Part shown: positions 1 through 13,987 of the stretch, in pieces
Layout: each line of letters starts with the position of its first letter
Position numbering within the stretch: position 1 is the stretch's first letter
Assembly: GCA_012295275.1 (NCBI GenBank)
Contig: CM022670.1
Coordinates: 40,401,251-40,465,250 of the forward strand
Direction of reading: 5' to 3'
Length of the DNA: 64,000 nucleotides
Origin: Chrysomallon squamiferum
Taxonomy: Eukaryota; Mollusca; Gastropoda; Neomphalida; Peltospiridae
Made by a program: the position numbers and the translations under genes
The notes under the pieces: generated by a model
Databases searched by the model: none
What the model saw: only the letters and a program-made list of their open reading frames with translations
Told to the model about the DNA's origin: nothing

Positions 1-270
1 GCTTTAGTAAATAACTTTGACAACATAAGTATGAAGAATTACAGGAAATGTATGATAGTAAGAATTTCATATTAATATCACCAAGCACAAAACTCTTAAT
101 TGTGCACACATGCACACACACATGCACACACACACACACACACAAAAATAATAATAATTAAATAACTATATAAATAAATAAAATTAAAATACAGGTGTGT
201 TTGCTGTAATGGAAATTCAGTTAAGTATAAATATAATACTTTTTTAATAGTTATAACATTTAACACAAAC

Positions 271-714
271 CTGATTCTGTCCAGTAGTCATCAAAATTTT
301 CATAACCATCTTTAAATTTTCTAATATTTTTCCCTTCCTTCACATCTATTCCTGTCCGACTGGAAAACAAATAAAAATAACAATTAAAAAAAGAAAGAAA
401 ATAAAATCCAAACATATGCAAAAAATGTATGAGACAACTTTAAGCATAACATAAATTACATATTTTTTAATGCCCAGTATTACAATTAGGTTATATTTAT
501 AATTGATAAAAATAACCTATTTCTGATATTAAATACACATTTTAATAACTCATTATCTGTGTTGTGTAACTGCTGATATACTCTCCCTCAAAGTTGAACT
601 GACAGAATATCAGCCATAAATTTATGACTGGTGCAAAAATCCTCTATAAAGCATCAGAACTTACCGACCAATATGCTTGTTCCTCAAAAGTTTCACACTG
701 GGTCTCGTGGTATT
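271..714 (-). CDS. CENPC: CENP-C/Mif2-like kinetochore protein, N-terminal part (partial gene)
   Basis: Two minus-strand exons, 665-714 and 271-359, join in phase and have good splice sites: gtttag before the first, gtaag after it, ttccag before the second, gtttgt after it. They encode about 46 residues with no stop, including GRRTGIDVKEGK followed by a basic stretch and GYENFDDYW. This RTGIDVK...D.ENxDDF pattern is what I remember of the extreme N terminus of yeast Mif2 and other CENP-C proteins, the part that contacts the Mis12 complex at the inner kinetochore. The gene continues past the left window edge, so the DNA/CENP-A-binding motif and cupin domain cannot be seen. The first coding exon is uncertain; a candidate is an 18-nt exon at 1460-1477 (MAQNLK, ending in phase 0). 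It lies head-to-head with HAUS3. The identification rests on one short motif. Confidence 0.5.
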
Positions 715-717
715 CTA

Positions 718-2309
718 AACGTAAATGAAAAATTATATTTAAATTTAGTAGACATTCGCTTTATTACAAACTACTGCTATAAACACTGACTGTAGCAGCT
801 AACACTTCTATATTAACATTTTGCAACCTAGTTATTCCTAATAATTTTAACGCAGATGGTATTTAATTCATAAAATGAAATCTCTGTCTGACATCAAATG
901 TTGATTAAAATTTAAATACTGACACTGCTAATTACACAAATTTTTACTGTCATTAAGTAATTCGATAAAGTAACATTTTAAATAAGTTTTATAAATAAAT
1001 ATGATAATCATTTATCACAACACTGATTAGTTTACCCAAATAATCTGAATTTAACTAGAAATATATTTAAAAATAAAAATAAATAAAAAATAATACGAAG
1101 GAGGTTACATCACAAAATAGGTCAACTAAATAAGTAAATTACAGATGAAGTAACTGATCACAGGGCGAAACAATAGAAGAAGCTTATAATTACAAATGCA
1201 AATGTTTTGTTATTATCTATTCATAATCATTAATCAACATAATCATAATCAGACGATAAATCATATCATAATTTTATTTTAAAATAATAATAATGATCAT
1301 AACAATCGATTTACATACAGTTTACCATTTTACATATTTAGTAAATCAAGTTTAAGAGATATTAAAGTAAACCTTTTTGTTCATGTCTGATGATTAAATC
1401 TTAAATAAATATCCATGTCATTAATAATATAAACATTTATTAATGTGATCACAGTAAACTTTCAAGTTCTGCGCCATTTATGTAATTTCTTCCTATTTTT
1501 TCTAAATTCAATTTCATTGGTTGACGTCTTTCATACTACACCGCATACACAAACATGCGATCGAACACGAGACTTGGACCTAAGAGATTTTATAATAATC
1601 TCAGAAATGCATTTTGTCCTTAAAACGCCATATATATTTTTAAAACATTACATTCATGTATTTCGAAATCGAATGAATAATTAGTGCTTTATTATTTCAT
1701 TTCAGGAATAAGGATTTAGTTGTTATTCTTTAAAGGGCCTTAATAATTAATATTTGAATATCACATTTAGTACTACACAGACTTTACGTTTCAGCGGTGA
1801 AATCGAAAGACAGCTCTGTTAAATATTAAACTACAGTAACAAGTATGTAAATAATCATTGTTTTATGCCCTTTAATATATATTTCGCTTGTTCCTTATGC
1901 TTTTTTTCTTTCTTTCTTTTTAACTGTTGTAATCTGAAATTATTTCAGTATCACAATAAATATCATGATGGTGAACTTGAATGAACTTTAACAGGTTGTA
2001 ACACCTGTCAGTGTCACTACACCTTGCCTATTCTAGTGACTATGTCAGAATGTGTACTAGAATCTAGACTAGTAGACTAGTAAAGATAACAGTCTAACAT
2101 TCAAGTGAACAGCCTTTACAAGTCTGTTTTAATTCCTAGAATCTAGATGACAGAAAACTCATGAAATTCTAAGTACTAGCTGGTCTTACTCAAGTTACTG
2201 TAATTGTACAGTTAGAAACTTAGATATTAATATTATATTTAAAAGATAGTATGCAGTTTAACAATTTAAAACATTAAATTAATAAGTCTTCCATTTCTTT
2301 TTTTTCAGA
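718..2309. promoter_or_regulatory. Divergent 5' region between the CENP-C-like gene and HAUS3
   Basis: No convincing coding exon is seen here apart from the candidate 18-nt start exon at 1460-1477 (-). HAUS3 has an intron acceptor (tttttcag) one base upstream of its ATG, so its 5' UTR exon and promoter must lie in this stretch. A cluster of CTAG tetranucleotides occupies about 2030-2180. No TATA box or CpG-rich core could be placed with confidence. Confidence 0.4.
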
Positions 2310-5300
2310 ATGAGTGGTTCACAGTTTTTGCAAACTTTAAAACAACTGGGCTATCCTGAAGCTGATCATATCAAAGACAAAACATTTGATTGGATATTTG
2401 AAAATGAGGCTGTAGTACCATTTCTGAATTGGTTCTGCAGTAACATTTCCCAGCACAATGTTGTAGATTCAGATGCCTTAAAAGAGTAAGCTTTACTAGC
2501 TAAAAACAAAATTTCACATTCTTTGTAGCAGACGTTTGCTAAGAGGTAGTACATTTGTCAGACATGATTCAGGATAAACTTTTGGTGAAATTCTGTTCTA
2601 ACCTGTGCCTTAAAACTGTATCACAAGACTTTAATGTATACAGATGGAATTAGTTTTGCCTTTTTAATGGTGGTTTCAATTTTCCTCTTTAATATCATAC
2701 ATCTCCAGATCTGTCAAGTAGTAATCTTTATTAACATTTTGATATGTCATTTGAAATAGACTTGGAGTATTATGTTGTTTTCTTTATTTGTTTTTTTTAA
2801 GATTCCAAGAACATGAAGCAGGAGGTGGAGATACTGACAGTTCCTTAGAAAATTGTTGCAGGATCACAAGATGAAATTTTATCACCTGAAGCTCTTGAGT
2901 AATTTGATATTTATCACAGTGCACAAATATTAAATGTTTATGTGATAATAAAATAAATAATTCTTATGTCACTAAAAATTGTAATGTACATGAATAAATT
3001 TATATGTATCAAACTGCTTGTTACAAAATTGTTAAAACATTTAACACCATGAGTGAGAGAATATTTTATACAAAATGACTGTAATTCTGTTTTTCGTAAT
3101 TACTGATTTTTTATCATTTCATTCCAGAGCTGAAGTGTCAAGTCTGACAGAAAAATTAGAAAACTGTAAAAAGAAAAAACAACATCTTTTGCAACGTAGA
3201 AACAAAGTGAGGTATGTGTGTTTCAAACTAATTTTCTAAAAAGGTTTTATTTTATTTTGTTATAGTCTTGTGAATTTTCTTTCTGAATGTTTAATTTTTA
3301 AAAGGTAAACTTAAACAGTTATAAAAATTGTTTTCATAAGATAAAACAGCTTTTTGGAAAAAAGCGAATATTTTTAATAAACTAATAGTTGAGTTCTTGC
3401 TTGAGTAGTGATAGTTCACAGTATCAATTCTCATTATGAGCAGTGATAGTTCACAGTATCAGTTCATATCACTAGCAGTGATAGTTCACAGTATCAGTTC
3501 TCATTACAAGCAGTGATAGTTCACAGTATCAGTTCCCATTACTAGTAGTGATAGTTCACAGTATCAGTTCTCATTACTAGTAGTGATAGTTCACAGTATC
3601 AGTTCCCATTACTAGGGTGATAGTTCACAGTATCAGTTCCCATTACTAGGGTGATAGTTCACAGTATCAGTTCCCATTACTAGGGTGATAGTTCACAGTA
3701 TCAGTTCCCATTACTAGGGTGATAGTTCACAGTATCAGTTCTCATTACTAGGGTGATAGTTCACAGTATCAGTTCTCATTACTAGGGTGATAGTTCACAG
3801 TATCAGTTCCCATTACTAGGGTGATAGTTCACAGTATCAGTTCTCATTACTAGGGTGATAGTTCACAGTATCAGTTCCCATTACGAGGGTGATAGTTCAC
3901 AGTATCAGTTCTCATTACTAGGGTGATAGTTCACAGTATCAGTTCTCATTACGTGGGTGATAGTTCACATTATGAATAGTGATAGTTTACAGCATTGGAT
4001 CCCATTATGGTTTTCCTCATTCCCATTATAACTAATACAAATCTAAATGCTTTTTTTTTTTGCTGTGGAAATTGAGTGTATGGCAATGAATTTCATTTTT
4101 ATCCATTGCTGAATCACAAATTAACCTAATATAGAAATAATTTTCGCCTTTATTCAGTCAATTTTAATAAAAATAACTGTAGAAATACTCAAGAAATCTG
4201 TGTTTGATGTGATGTCTTTATAATGTTTAAGTTATACATCACACTTAATTTACTTTATTTACTTATTTATTTTCTTCATCAGTGTACATCAAACAGCTTT
4301 GAGTTACCGTCTGTCAAAAGTGCAGACACTTGAATCAGAAGTGAAAAAACAGTTCAAAAAGAGACTGGATCACAGCCACGAAATGAACAGCGAGGTATAA
4401 CTACGTTACTTTATATTATCTGCAGATTTATCAAAAATAGATACAGCTGTTGAATGTTTTTTTCAAAATTAGATCAAATTTAAGGATCATATTCCAAAAT
4501 ATATTGTCAAAGACAAAAAGAAAAATAACTGCTAATATTTCAGGCTGTTTATCCTTCTGTTTAACCATTTTTATTTGTCATTTACTCAATGTTATTTAAA
4601 AAATTAGATATCCATGTTTTCATTTAATGTGTTCTTCATATTTCATTTGCTTCATAACTAAACTGTGTATTTTGATATCAAATGTTTGTGTAAAAATGTA
4701 TGACAATATTAATACAAAGTTGTTTTTTTGTTATTTGGATATTTATTTGTAAAATTTGCTTTTAAATATATATTTTTAAAAAAAAGTCACCATGCATTAT
4801 TTTCCTGCATTTTAAATTATTTTTACATGATTTATTTATTTATTTTTGTTTGTTTTTGTAGGTAAACAACAGCCTCAAGAACCTTACTCAAAGTGTGGAT
4901 CAGCTGTATAAATTATATAGACAGCCTGAGTCTTCTGCCTCAGGCGAACACAGTGACAACCTTGTCTTTCTCTCACAACTCAGTCTTGATGAGTATTTTA
5001 CAGCAGAGGAAAAATTTGGTCAAACCTTAAATGACTTTACAAAGAAACGTTTCTTTCAGGTGAATTTATTAAGAGGACGTTAACGATTTAGAATTAAAAC
5101 CAATTATTGATGTTCTAGTGGAAAGTTTCCACTGTTGGAAGATGTTAAATATTATCCATGTTTTGTAATGGGCTGAAAAGTAACATGGTTTGCTGTTTCT
5201 TATTATTAGTCAGAGTAACAAGATTAAAAATATTAATTAGCTTCTGTTTTAAATTTCTGACAATTTATATTGTTAACATGAAGATAATTGATTAAAACCC

Positions 5301-7153
5301 AGAAAACAAGCACGACACATTGCACAAACATGTCTGGAATACTGGTCTGGTAGTCATGGTAATGAGAATTAGAACACAGTGTGATAAAATTGACTGGCTT
5401 GTTTATTAGTATCACACAATTATATTACTTTTCTTTAATTTTTTTATATAATTGTTTAGCACTGGTCCTGATTATGCTTGTTATAACACCAGAGTAAAGC
5501 TCTGCAGTTTGTTTTAACTGTCTTCAGACCTGTATTATTCAGTAGTGTTCATTTGTTTCAGGGTATTGCTGACGTTGCTGGACAGAGTGAAGATTCGCGC
5601 TATGAACTGCTGGAAGTAAGTGATCCAGACAGTTTGCTAGTCAGAGGAGAAGAGGAAAACATGAAAGCAAGTCACAGGAAAGAACTCAAGCGATTACAGA
5701 TGATGTAAGTTTTTCTTTTGTTACAGAGCTGCAGATTGAGCCTTTAGTGCTGATCTGTGGAAGGCAACACCTTTAGAACACTTCCAAAATGTTTTATAAA
5801 TTTTATATATTCAATGTGCTTTTTTTCTATAGCAAAAATCATTTTATTCTGAATATAATAATTATAATGTTGTTATGCCATATGCTTATTAAATTATAGA
5901 TTTTCTGTTTTTATTATATTTTTATTTTAAAATATAGTGTTGCAGTTTGTTATTGTGTTTCATTCATAGAATATGGTCTTTTTTATCATCTGAGTTTACA
6001 TTCTGTTCCTTTATTTAATGATATAAGATTATTACAGTAAATCATTAATTTTTTTATCATTACTGTGAATGTTTAATTATAATCAGACTGTAGTTTGTCA
6101 GCAGTAATAGTTCTTAATAGGCTAGCATGGATTTTTTTTTTTTAATTTTTTTATTTCATCGTAAGGTTTTTAAGAATCATGTATTACTTTTAAAACATTT
6201 TGATATAAAATAACATTTATCACTGAAAAGACATTCATTTTAATAAATTTTCTTAATACTTTTAAAACGGTCCTTTTTTCTAATACTAAAGACTGTTTTA
6301 ATATGAACAGGAATCAGTTTTACTGAATGTCAAGGAGACTACTTAGAATTACTCTACATTTTATTTTATTTTTTGCCAACAAACACTAGAATAAGATATT
6401 CTTTATGTAATGGACAGATTTCCAACCAGTGAGTGTCAGCGAATCAATGCACTCGTAGATGAGAAAAGACACAAAGCTATCAGCAGTCAGCTGGATGATG
6501 TCTTGCAGAGAGTACAGACTGGCAGGTTCACAAAGGATGCAAAGACTCTTAGGTAGGCATAAATATTACATGAAATACAATCTGAAATGCTTGGTGGTGG
6601 AAATGTTTCAGATGCTGGAATATAAGGAGATAGTTTGGGAACAGATATAAGTCTGTTACATATTCAGCTTAAATATGTTGTGTTATATTGCTGTTTTTCT
6701 GACTTTCATGTAAACAAATTTTTTAAATTAATAGCAAACAAATAAAAATTAAATTATTTTAAATTAAATGTTTTAATACATATGAGCAGTCAGTTGGTAG
6801 TTTTTCATAAATGTCTCTTTAGTTGTTTTAAGTTATTGGATAGATGTTTTTTTTTTTTTTTCTAAAATTTAATTTTTGTTTGTAGTGATCAACTTCAGAA
6901 GACTCGGACTGCGTTACACAGTGCTCAGTGCAACGTGGCAAATCTGTCAGAAACTCAGTTGCCACGACTGATTCGTGAGTTGTCAGGTCTGCATGGAACC
7001 TTTATTGTAACAGGAGACTACACGTTAAAACTAGCCAGGCAGGACTACTTCACCTCAAACCAGGACGAGGTAAATAAACATCAAAATTTTAAAAATTTGG
7101 AAGGATTTTCTTTCAGTTAGGATTGTGCTTAAGAATGAAGAAAGCAGTCATTA

Positions 7154-7186
<33 letters not shown>

Positions 7187-9680
7187 CTGAATAGGTAGGA
7201 ACATGTTCAGCTTTGAAGTTGGATAAAATATTAAAACACAGTAGTACAAGTTATTTTACACATCAAATCAATTCTCAGACAGGTGCAACTGCAAACCTAA
7301 AAGACTGTATTTGGGTAAATGTAAAAATACGTAACTGGCTGCCAAACAATTGTAATAACTGTTTACTCTGTAATATAAAATGTAATAAATGAAATTTGTC
7401 AGTGAGTATTATGAAAGTTATTCTGTTGTGACTTCAGGTTATACAACAGCTGGTGGTGCAGAGAGCAAGAACTGATTTTCTGTTGATGGCCTACGCAGCA
7501 GAGGAACAGCATCACCACGAGGTGCATCGTCTGCTGATGGCGATACAACTCAGACTGAAACAACATTTGTCTGCCTGGGAAAAACGAATGGTGATATTTT
7601 TGTAACAAAGTCCAGTGTCAGTCTTTTTTTTTTTAACTCTATGACACTCCTCTGATTAGCTCAGGATTTATTTGGTAAATTAAGAAAGAAATTAATTTTA
7701 AATTGATAAAATTAAAAAGCTCAGAATTTTTATAATAAATTAATCTTGTATTCATGTATATAATTAGAATAGAAATTTTTCAGTTAAAAAAAACGTTTTC
7801 ACGTTTTTTATGGTTTTTTGGTTATTCATCAACTGACAAGTGAAAGAGGAGTTATGTCTTTTTGGTATTTAAAACTAAATCTTTATCTTTATCTTTATTT
7901 TTATCTTTTTGTGAATTGAAGAAAATGTTAGATGATCCTGCACTGACACCTTCAAGACACCAGAGAGGAACCATTGATTCTCGGGATGCTGCAACAACCA
8001 GACTACATTACATGCTAGGTACACGTATGTTTGAGTTCTTAATAACATGTATCTGTACAATGTGCTATATTTTATTGAGATGCTTTTCACTAACATTGGG
8101 TTTTTAAAACAAGAAAAGGATATGAAAAAGAAATAGAAATAATCAGTTTTAATTCTCTCCTAGATAAAGCTTTGGAAATAATTGAAATGATTTTTGTTCT
8201 TCTTTTTTAAGTATGGATATTAATATTTTCATTATTCATTCATTTAAAAAAAAAATGTAAATTATAAATGTTTTAGACATTAAATCATTTTAGCTTGGTT
8301 AATTTATACATGATTACATGACTTTGTAAAACAGATTTTGTTTTTTGTTCTAAGATGACAGCAACACAACAGGACAACATGATAAACCACTGTTTTTGAC
8401 TCTGAGCAGTTTAGTGGAAGCAGCACAGAAACTTGCACAAAGACATGCTGCAGCAAAAACAGCGTTAACCCAGACATACACCACACATGACAAGAAGTTA
8501 AAAGAGATGTATGTACTCTTTTTATATTACCACATTTTTAATACAATTTACTGTCTCTGATTTTACAAACTTGGCTACGTTTTTATAATCTGAACATAAC
8601 ACAGGCACAACCAGAAATAAGCACAAATATTATTTTCTTTAGATCAGAAAGTATTATAAATCTCTGATATAAAAGTTTGAGACACTAGTTGGAAAGGGAT
8701 TTAGCCCAATAAGCAGGCCAAACAGAATTTTCCCAGTATGCCTTATCTTAAATTTTTGTATTTTTAACAAGATCCTTTTATACAAACAAAAGTGATTTTG
8801 ATACATCAGTATATCGTTAACATTAATTTCTTTTCAGAAAGTATTATTTTTCTCTTTTTTTTTTTGTTTTTTTTTTTGTTTGTTAGGGAAGAAAACTTTT
8901 CCAAGCTGGAAGAGAAGGTTTATTCAGGATCAAGCACTGCTGGGGAACCAGTGCTTCGACCCCACGAAGTTCAGGCAACCATGATACAACTGAAAGACAT
9001 GCTTCAGAAACTGGAGGCAGCCATCATCAATGTGGTCACAGATTACAGTGATAAGAATAAGGTGAGTTTATTTAGAAATATGGGAAAAACTGAAAACATA
9101 CATTTCTACTTTTTAATTTGTTTTTATATGAATCTGCATACTTCATTAGGGCAGAAATGATTATATACTTCTAACACAACAGTTAAAAAATCAACGTTTT
9201 ATTTTTTAAATTATAATTTATGAAACAATAAATTTTTATATATTTTTCTAATCAACAGGTAATTACTCCTAAAAGGAGAATAAGAAAGTATTGCTGTTTA
9301 CCTCAGTAGAGATTAATTATTTTCATTAATAAATGTGTTTTTCCCAATTGATATTAAGAACATTTTGACCTATTCTTTATGTTTTTGAAGTAAATGAACT
9401 CAATGTATGTCACAAAATCAAATGATGGTACTACATACATCCAACATTCTAATATATGATGTGTTATTTGGAGAGAGAAATTGGGGAAAATAAAATTTCT
9501 TTAAAAATAAATTTATTAAAAGTTAATTATTTTCTAATTTTTCAGATTTTGAAGAATGATCCACTGCTGGCAAAAGAAAGGAAATTATTTGAGTATTTCT
9601 ATACCACTCCTAGTAAACTGCAGCAGTTGCTGGACAATGTTGAAGCCCAGCTACAAGCACAAAAAGTCCATGAAGACTGA
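2310..9680 (+). CDS. HAUS3: HAUS augmin-like complex subunit 3
   Basis: Subunit of the eight-protein augmin complex, which recruits gamma-tubulin ring complexes to existing spindle microtubules and so branches them. Thirteen exons: 2310-2485, 2802-2898, 3128-3211, 4283-4394, 4862-5059, 5562-5704, 6418-6552, 6886-7069, 7438-7590, 7922-8018, 8355-8508, 8887-9061, 9546-9680. The product is about 613 aa against 603 in human. It starts MSGSQFLQTLKQLGYPEAD and contains FDWIFENE..FLNWFC, LVFLSQLSLDEYF, KKRFFQG and LARQDYFTSNQDE, all close to human HAUS3; the rest is coiled-coil-like. The exon total is 1843 nt, one more than a multiple of three. The frame breaks in exon 2 at the A4 run 2849-2852: upstream FQEHEAGG and downstream SQDEILSPEALEAEV are in different frames. 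This is either an assembly homopolymer error or a real frameshift. The ATG follows an acceptor directly. Intron 3 carries a minisatellite. Confidence 0.95.
3404..4008. repeat. 34-36 bp minisatellite in HAUS3 intron 3
   Basis: About 17 tandem units of the type gtgatagttcacagtatcag followed by ttcccattactag. The early units are 36 bp, and the later units starting with ggg are 34 bp. Each unit contains the inverted repeat TGATA-(8 nt)-TATCA, so a single strand could form a small hairpin per unit. The units are highly similar, which implies recent expansion. Confidence 0.95.
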
Positions 9681-9723
9681 TGTTTCAGACTTTCCTTTAG
9701 TCTTCCAGATGACTATTATTTAT

Positions 9724-9729
9724 AATAAA
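9724..9729 (+). promoter_or_regulatory. HAUS3 polyadenylation signal
   Basis: AATAAA lies 44 nt downstream of the HAUS3 stop codon. It is the first canonical signal in the 3' UTR. Confidence 0.6.
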
Positions 9730-12700
9730 AGTTTATACATTTGTAATTATGAAATTTTGTTGTTATAAAAATATTTAAACATAGAAGGTATATATATATA
9801 TTACAGCTGTAAGATAATTTGACTTGTTTGATGTTGAATTGTTCAGTTATTTATTAAATAACAAATACTTTTTTTTTTTTTTTTAAGTTAATAATATTTA
9901 GCAACATCTGTCTAGACTGAAATAAGCCTATCATTTTCTTTTCAATTTTTATAAGAAAACAAAATGGACAGTTTTTGATAATAAACTGTTTTTGGGAGTT
10001 AGAAGCTACCTACTAAATGAGCATTCAAACATGTAATTCAAAACAAAAACAATTGGATATGGTTTTACAATACTGCAACACAAAATTAAATAAACTCTCC
10101 ATATGTCTTCAGGTTTTAAAGATAAACAACACAAATTTCATTCTGTATGTTTTATTCTCATTGCATATCTACAGTTAGTACTTTTAATTATGCTTATCAA
10201 TAACACTATCATACTTATTTACTAATACAGTATATTAGTTAACAGATAACATTTTCCTAGACATTCACCTTGCCATGTAATTAATTCACTCCTCTTGTGT
10301 AATATTTAAAAAAAAAAATCATTTGAAATCTCCACAAGTGTATGAAAAATCTCACAGATAACATCAAACAAAACCCTCCTTTAAAAAGAAAACATCTTTA
10401 ACAACCATCACAACATCAGATGGTTACCTAAATAACAAATGAGTAACATTATATTCCCACTGTAGTCATATGATGAATAATGAAAAAAAACACTAAACAA
10501 AATGTTCCCATTGACAAACCTTCTAGTTCAGATGTAAACAATGTAAGTAGTGGGAGTTATTTTAATGCTATACATCACTGCCAATTTTTTTATCCAAGAA
10601 CAATCTAACGTATTACTAAAATCAGTTTAATTTTAATTAACGATGAAATCAAGTGAAAAGTAAAATTAACAATAAAAAAAAAAAAAAAATCAATTTATTA
10701 AAACTGTCATGCAGAAAAGTTCACCACTTTTGAACTCTGGGAAGGAAATGGTGTCGAAATATTTTGTTTCTCTTTTCAGTAAAGTTTATCACTTTGTGAA
10801 ATGTTTAAAAACTAGGAAACTTCTATGAACTCAGTAAAACATGCTGCCTAGCCGTAACTAACAAGTTTCTGAGTATTTACAACTAACTATTTTACATATT
10901 ATATACATTTTAATAAACTTTAATGACTTTTGATCCCAGTTCATTAGTCTCCATAACAACGTTAAACAATTCATCACAGATTTTGTCAATTGCACAAATT
11001 CAAAAACGAAATTAAAATACAACATTGTAACAAGGGATTGAACTACAAAATCCACCCAAACAGGTTGTCAGACTAAGAATTATTAGTAATATAAAGATTT
11101 TCATCCAATCTGTTTTATATCAAGAATTTTCCCTAACAGAATCTAGGCTAGTTTCATATTAATATTCATGACAGAAAACAATGTTTTTTTTTCTTAAATC
11201 TAAACATGTTGTTAAAGCAGAGGACATTTTTTTTCTCAGAATTTCCAAGCTTAATCATGCATATTTCAGCTGATATCTGTGATAATTTTAAATAAAATCT
11301 TACTGTTATTACTTACAAAGTGTTTTCAGATGAACCAGAGTTTAACTTTTGCATTAGATGAACAGCACAATTAGTGTTAAATAATTTAACAAGAAATCAC
11401 CAGGATTTCATTAAAATAATCACTCAGAAAGATGTAATATTTTACAAATAATAACAAAATTAAACAAAATATAATTAAATTAAAAAAAAAAAAAAAAAAA
11501 AAATTAAAAAAAGGAGTGCAAAACAACATTTAAAAAGAATGAAAAAGAAAGTATTAGTTTTTAGTATTAGTGGGTATCAAATACAGAAGAAATTTTAAAG
11601 CCTATTTATACTGGTTTTAGTTTTTTTTTTTTCTTTTTCAAGGAATGTTCAAAAGTAACATCAGAAACCTATATGCACCATTAAAAAAAGTATTCCCTAA
11701 GCATGTTTTATAGAAAAGCATAAAACAAATTGAGCATTAACAAAAAATTAATTAGGTAAAGAAAAAATAATTGTAGAAAATTAATACTGTAACTGCATCA
11801 AGACCAGGAAAATAAAAAATTAAAATGATCAGTTACTGACAAAACACAAATGGTAATCTTCAACAAAATATTACAGTACGTAGTAGTCAAAACAAAACAT
11901 AGACAACACAACATCTTTAAATAACTTTACTTTGGTTGGAATGGTTTTGAAAGTATAAAAGCATGAAAACCATAAAATCACTACAATGTACCAGAATAAA
12001 ATAATATTACACCCAAGTTAAGTTTGTAGACGTAACACAATGTTACCAAATGAAATAAATATGAGAAGAATCCACAATGTTTTTAATACCTTTGTTAGAC
12101 AAACTCAACTCAAACTTCATATTAAATGCACATAAAAAAAGAAAGAAGAAAAAACAATTAAAATAAATAAAAAGAACCAAAAAACAAAACAATTTTTATT
12201 CTTGTGATAATTTCATATTCAATATATGTTTCTTTTCAAGTATTTAAAACAAATAGTTGACAACTTAAAATATTCTGTTAGAAATAAGCTGAATCAATTT
12301 CCTGTCCTTTGTTAAAATCAGTTATGAGTGTTAGTAAACAACAGAGTTATTTATGATGTTAAGTTTCAGATAAATAATTTTAATAATATTGAGTATTAAA
12401 TAAATACCATTCAGGTGGACCTTACAGTGACAATATACAAGGATAAATACTAAATTTAATGTTGATATAAACAAAATTTCACATTTTTTTCAATAAATAT
12501 ATTTAATAGCCGACATTTTGTAATAACTGTATTTTTGATAATTCTACTAAAATACTAACATCACTAGATAATTACATACAATATTATATTAATAAATAAA
12601 AAGTTTTGAAATAAATTGACTACTGGCCTTTGTTTTGAAAATGTTTATCTTGTATGTAACACTTTGAACTGTAATATTTTTTTAGATGTACAGCACTCAG

Positions 12701-12765
12701 GTTACTACAAATATAACAGTTTCTAATTTTTCTTAAGATGCAAATAGTAAAACAAAAGCTTATTT

Positions 12766-12771
12766 TTTATT
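12766..12771 (-). promoter_or_regulatory. Candidate GAK polyadenylation signal
   Basis: This is the first AATAAA that I noticed on the minus strand downstream of the GAK stop codon, about 1.6 kb away. It is only a candidate, since AT-rich sequence yields this hexamer by chance. Confidence 0.3.
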
Positions 12772-13726
12772 CTTGATAGAACACATTTGCAGAAACAATT
12801 CATACACTCTGTGTACCAACTAATAATAATAATAATAATAAAAATAATAATCTGATATATCTATACATACGACATACATTCAGAATATTTGTAATATTGC
12901 TCCATTCAAGGTATTTGATAAATTGCCAGATAAATGGATCCATATTTATAAAAAAAAGGTATAAATTGGGCATTGACAACCTTTTCTGAGAAGTGGGTTG
13001 CATGAAATCATGGCTCATCATCAGCAGAGCCACACTACAAATAACAGTATTTTCCTCATGAATTTAGCCGTTTAGGGTCAATATTTGCTTATGATTGATA
13101 CGAATTAATATTTACAAGTAGCACTTATATCTGTCATAGCTCTATTATGATGTACTATTACATTTTCAAAGACTGTGATAAACTTAGTTTTCAAACATTG
13201 AAGAAAGTGAATAACAACAGTTAAAAACCCACATACATCTACTTTGTTAATTCCAAGTGCTGCCAGCAGTTTTAAAAATTATAAATGAAAACATTCATGT
13301 TTGTTTTATATCTAATTTTATGCAGCTTTAGTTGTTCTGTATTTTATATAATGTTTGTTTCACATTTTTGTCAATATGGATCATGAACTTGAAATCAGAA
13401 AATTGAATGTTAACAATACTGAAACAAAATTTTAAAAAATCAAATTATAAAAATCAAAAAAATCAAAAGGCTTCATATAAGAAGGAAACAAAATACACAA
13501 TGCTTAAAATTTTCATTAATGTTAACAACATCACAGTTAACAGCAAATAAATAAAATCAGTGCATTGGTGCAGTTCATTCATTCATTACAACTGGAATGG
13601 TCAGGTTATGACAAAGATTACAATCACATACACATTTTGTAATTTTAATTTGTTTCCTTCATGTCAATAAACAGCAGATGGAGAACACAGAAATAACTGT
13701 CAGGAATATCTTATGAGATAACAACA

Positions 13727-13870
13727 TAGTTAACTGTCACAATATCTTTTCAGTTAACTGTTACACTATCTTTTCAGTTAACTGTCACAATATCTTTTCA
13801 GTTAACTGACACAATATCTTTTCAGTTAACTGTCACAATATCTTTTCAGTTAACTGTCACAATATCTTCT
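13727..13870. repeat. 24 bp GTTAAC minisatellite downstream of GAK
   Basis: About six units of 24 bp, each with the perfect 10-bp palindrome CAGTTAACTG followed by tcacaatatctttt. The array is probably inside the GAK 3' UTR. It is related to the 36-bp array about 120 bp away, which shares CAGTTAACTGTCA.AATATCT. Confidence 0.9.
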
Positions 13871-13987
13871 GGAACAAACTCCATTTCACTGAAAGACAGT
13901 CTTAATGGATCAAAATTTAGTTAATCATCAAGATGTCTGAAAGGGTACTTGGTTAAGTGTCAGAACATCTAACAGGATCCTTAAAAA

